From contig CAMGET010000082.1 of assembly GCA_946055175.1 (NCBI GenBank), forward strand, positions 1 to 6,349: a stretch of 6,349 nucleotides of DNA, given 5' to 3'. The DNA comes from an uncultured Roseburia sp. (lineage in GTDB: Bacteria > Bacillota > Clostridia > Lachnospirales > Lachnospiraceae). A program made the position numbers and the translations under genes. The notes under the pieces are model-generated. The model made no database searches. It saw only the letters and a list, made by a program, of their open reading frames with translations, and was not told where the DNA came from. Of this stretch, positions 5,670 through 6,349 are shown one piece after another; position 1 is the first letter of the stretch; each line of letters begins with the position of its first letter.

Positions 5670-6349
5670 ATGCAGGAAAATTATGACCACTATATTTCAC
5701 GAAATATAAAAGCATATTATAAGCGTAGATTGTTTTCTCCTGTTGTGTATCTGATACTGTTATTAGGTCTGTGGTTTTTCCTTTCACTTGGCGATTTATT
5801 CTTCCCTGATACTCTGAAAGCAGATGCCACCTTAGACAGCACTTACCGAAATGGCGAAAAATACGTCAGTGCCATATTGACAGATTTGCATTTTACCGGC
5901 TATACCAGAACTTTTTTAGGCAACACAACCGGTTATTATTACTACACGGTCCGCAATGAGGAATGTTTTATTGTGCTTCTTTCGCCAAAAACCTGTGAGG
6001 AAGGACTCCCTACCATACCAAAGATTACTTTTTCAGCAGAGCTTTTAAAAGGAGGCGATACTTTTTACCTTCTTTTAGATAACATTGCAAAAGATTTGGA
6101 ATGGACTGACAATGGCATTAGAAGTAAAGTCTCACCTTATTATTTAAGCGAACCTGACTATAGTCCGATTGGCAATTCGCTTCTTTTATTATTTATCCTC
6201 ATTTCCGGTGGCTATGCACTAATTTCCATTATTCTATCCCTTGCGTTTATTTGCTGGCCGATACTCTCACCGCCATGTCAGGATCTTGGTCTCTATGGTA
6301 ACCCCAAAGAGCTGTTAGAGCAGGCAGAAGAAGAACTGGCTACACTCCC
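5670..6349 (+). CDS. Unrecognised two-helix membrane protein, 5' part (runs off right edge)
   Basis: An open frame of 226 complete codons from ATG 5670 to the window edge with no stop. An in-frame TAA at 5661-5663 lies just upstream and makes this the first possible ATG. The protein opens MQENYDHYISRNIKAYYKRRL, then has a hydrophobic helix FSPVVYLILLLGLWFFLSL (22-40), a polar region of about 125 residues rich in Y, T, D and beta-type sequence (45-168), and a second hydrophobic helix SLLLLFILISGGYALISIILSLAFICW (170-196). After that comes a charged, presumably cytoplasmic, stretch with GLYGNPKELLEQAEEELATL (207-226). The KRR before helix 1 suggests the N-terminus is inside and the middle domain outside. 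I do not recognise the family. The ribosome site is poor: AAAGG lies about 15 bases upstream, and a mini-ORF (5656-5670) ends on the start codon as TAATG. It is divergent from the nadE operon and has its own promoter. Confidence 0.75.
   Translation, partial: MQENYDHYISRNIKAYYKRRLFSPVVYLILLLGLWFFLSLGDLFFPDTLKADATLDSTYRNGEKYVSAILTDLHFTGYTRTFLGNTTGYYYYTVRNEECFIVLLSPKTCEEGLPTIPKITFSAELLKGGDTFYLLLDNIAKDLEWTDNGIRSKVSPYYLSEPDYSPIGNSLLLLFILISGGYALISIILSLAFICWPILSPPCQDLGLYGNPKELLEQAEEELATL

Overview
The window looks like chromosomal DNA from a low-to-mid-GC anaerobic Bacillota, most likely a Lachnospiraceae-type clostridium. The inference rests on protein style (a long glutamine-dependent NadE, a clostridial Hsp33, a PadR regulator followed by a HAAS/DUF1700-type protein), good Shine-Dalgarno sequences, GTG starts and AT-rich promoters. 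No mobile element, RNA gene or CRISPR array is visible.

Layout from left to right. (1) 1-604, minus strand: a padR-family repressor gene followed by a HAAS/DUF1700-like gene that runs off the left edge. They form a two-gene unit read from a near-consensus promoter at 711-739, whose -35 box overlaps the stop codon of the next gene to the right. (2) 736-1533 (perhaps to 1548), minus strand: an unassigned 265-270 residue protein whose C-terminal half resembles a PD-(D/E)XK nuclease fold. It has no obvious partner. (3) About 1549-1949: a 400-base stretch without a gene, holding a candidate promoter and three C4/G4 inverted repeats on an 84-base spacing. (4) 1950-5489, minus strand: a tight three-gene operon, read in the order class I SAM methyltransferase, hslO (Hsp33, redox-regulated chaperone), nadE (glutamine-dependent NAD+ synthetase). 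The junctions are a 1-base gap and a 4-base GTGA overlap. (5) 5490-5669: a divergent promoter region. (6) 5670 to the right edge, plus strand: the 5' part of an unrecognised two-helix membrane protein gene.

The operon joins NAD+ supply to a redox-sensing chaperone and a small-molecule-type methyltransferase of unknown substrate. The PadR/HAAS pair is a typical envelope-linked regulatory unit. The least ordinary part is the lone nuclease-like gene with its structured upstream region and a start site that looks damaged or non-canonical (ACG). Everything else is fairly standard clostridial housekeeping sequence.
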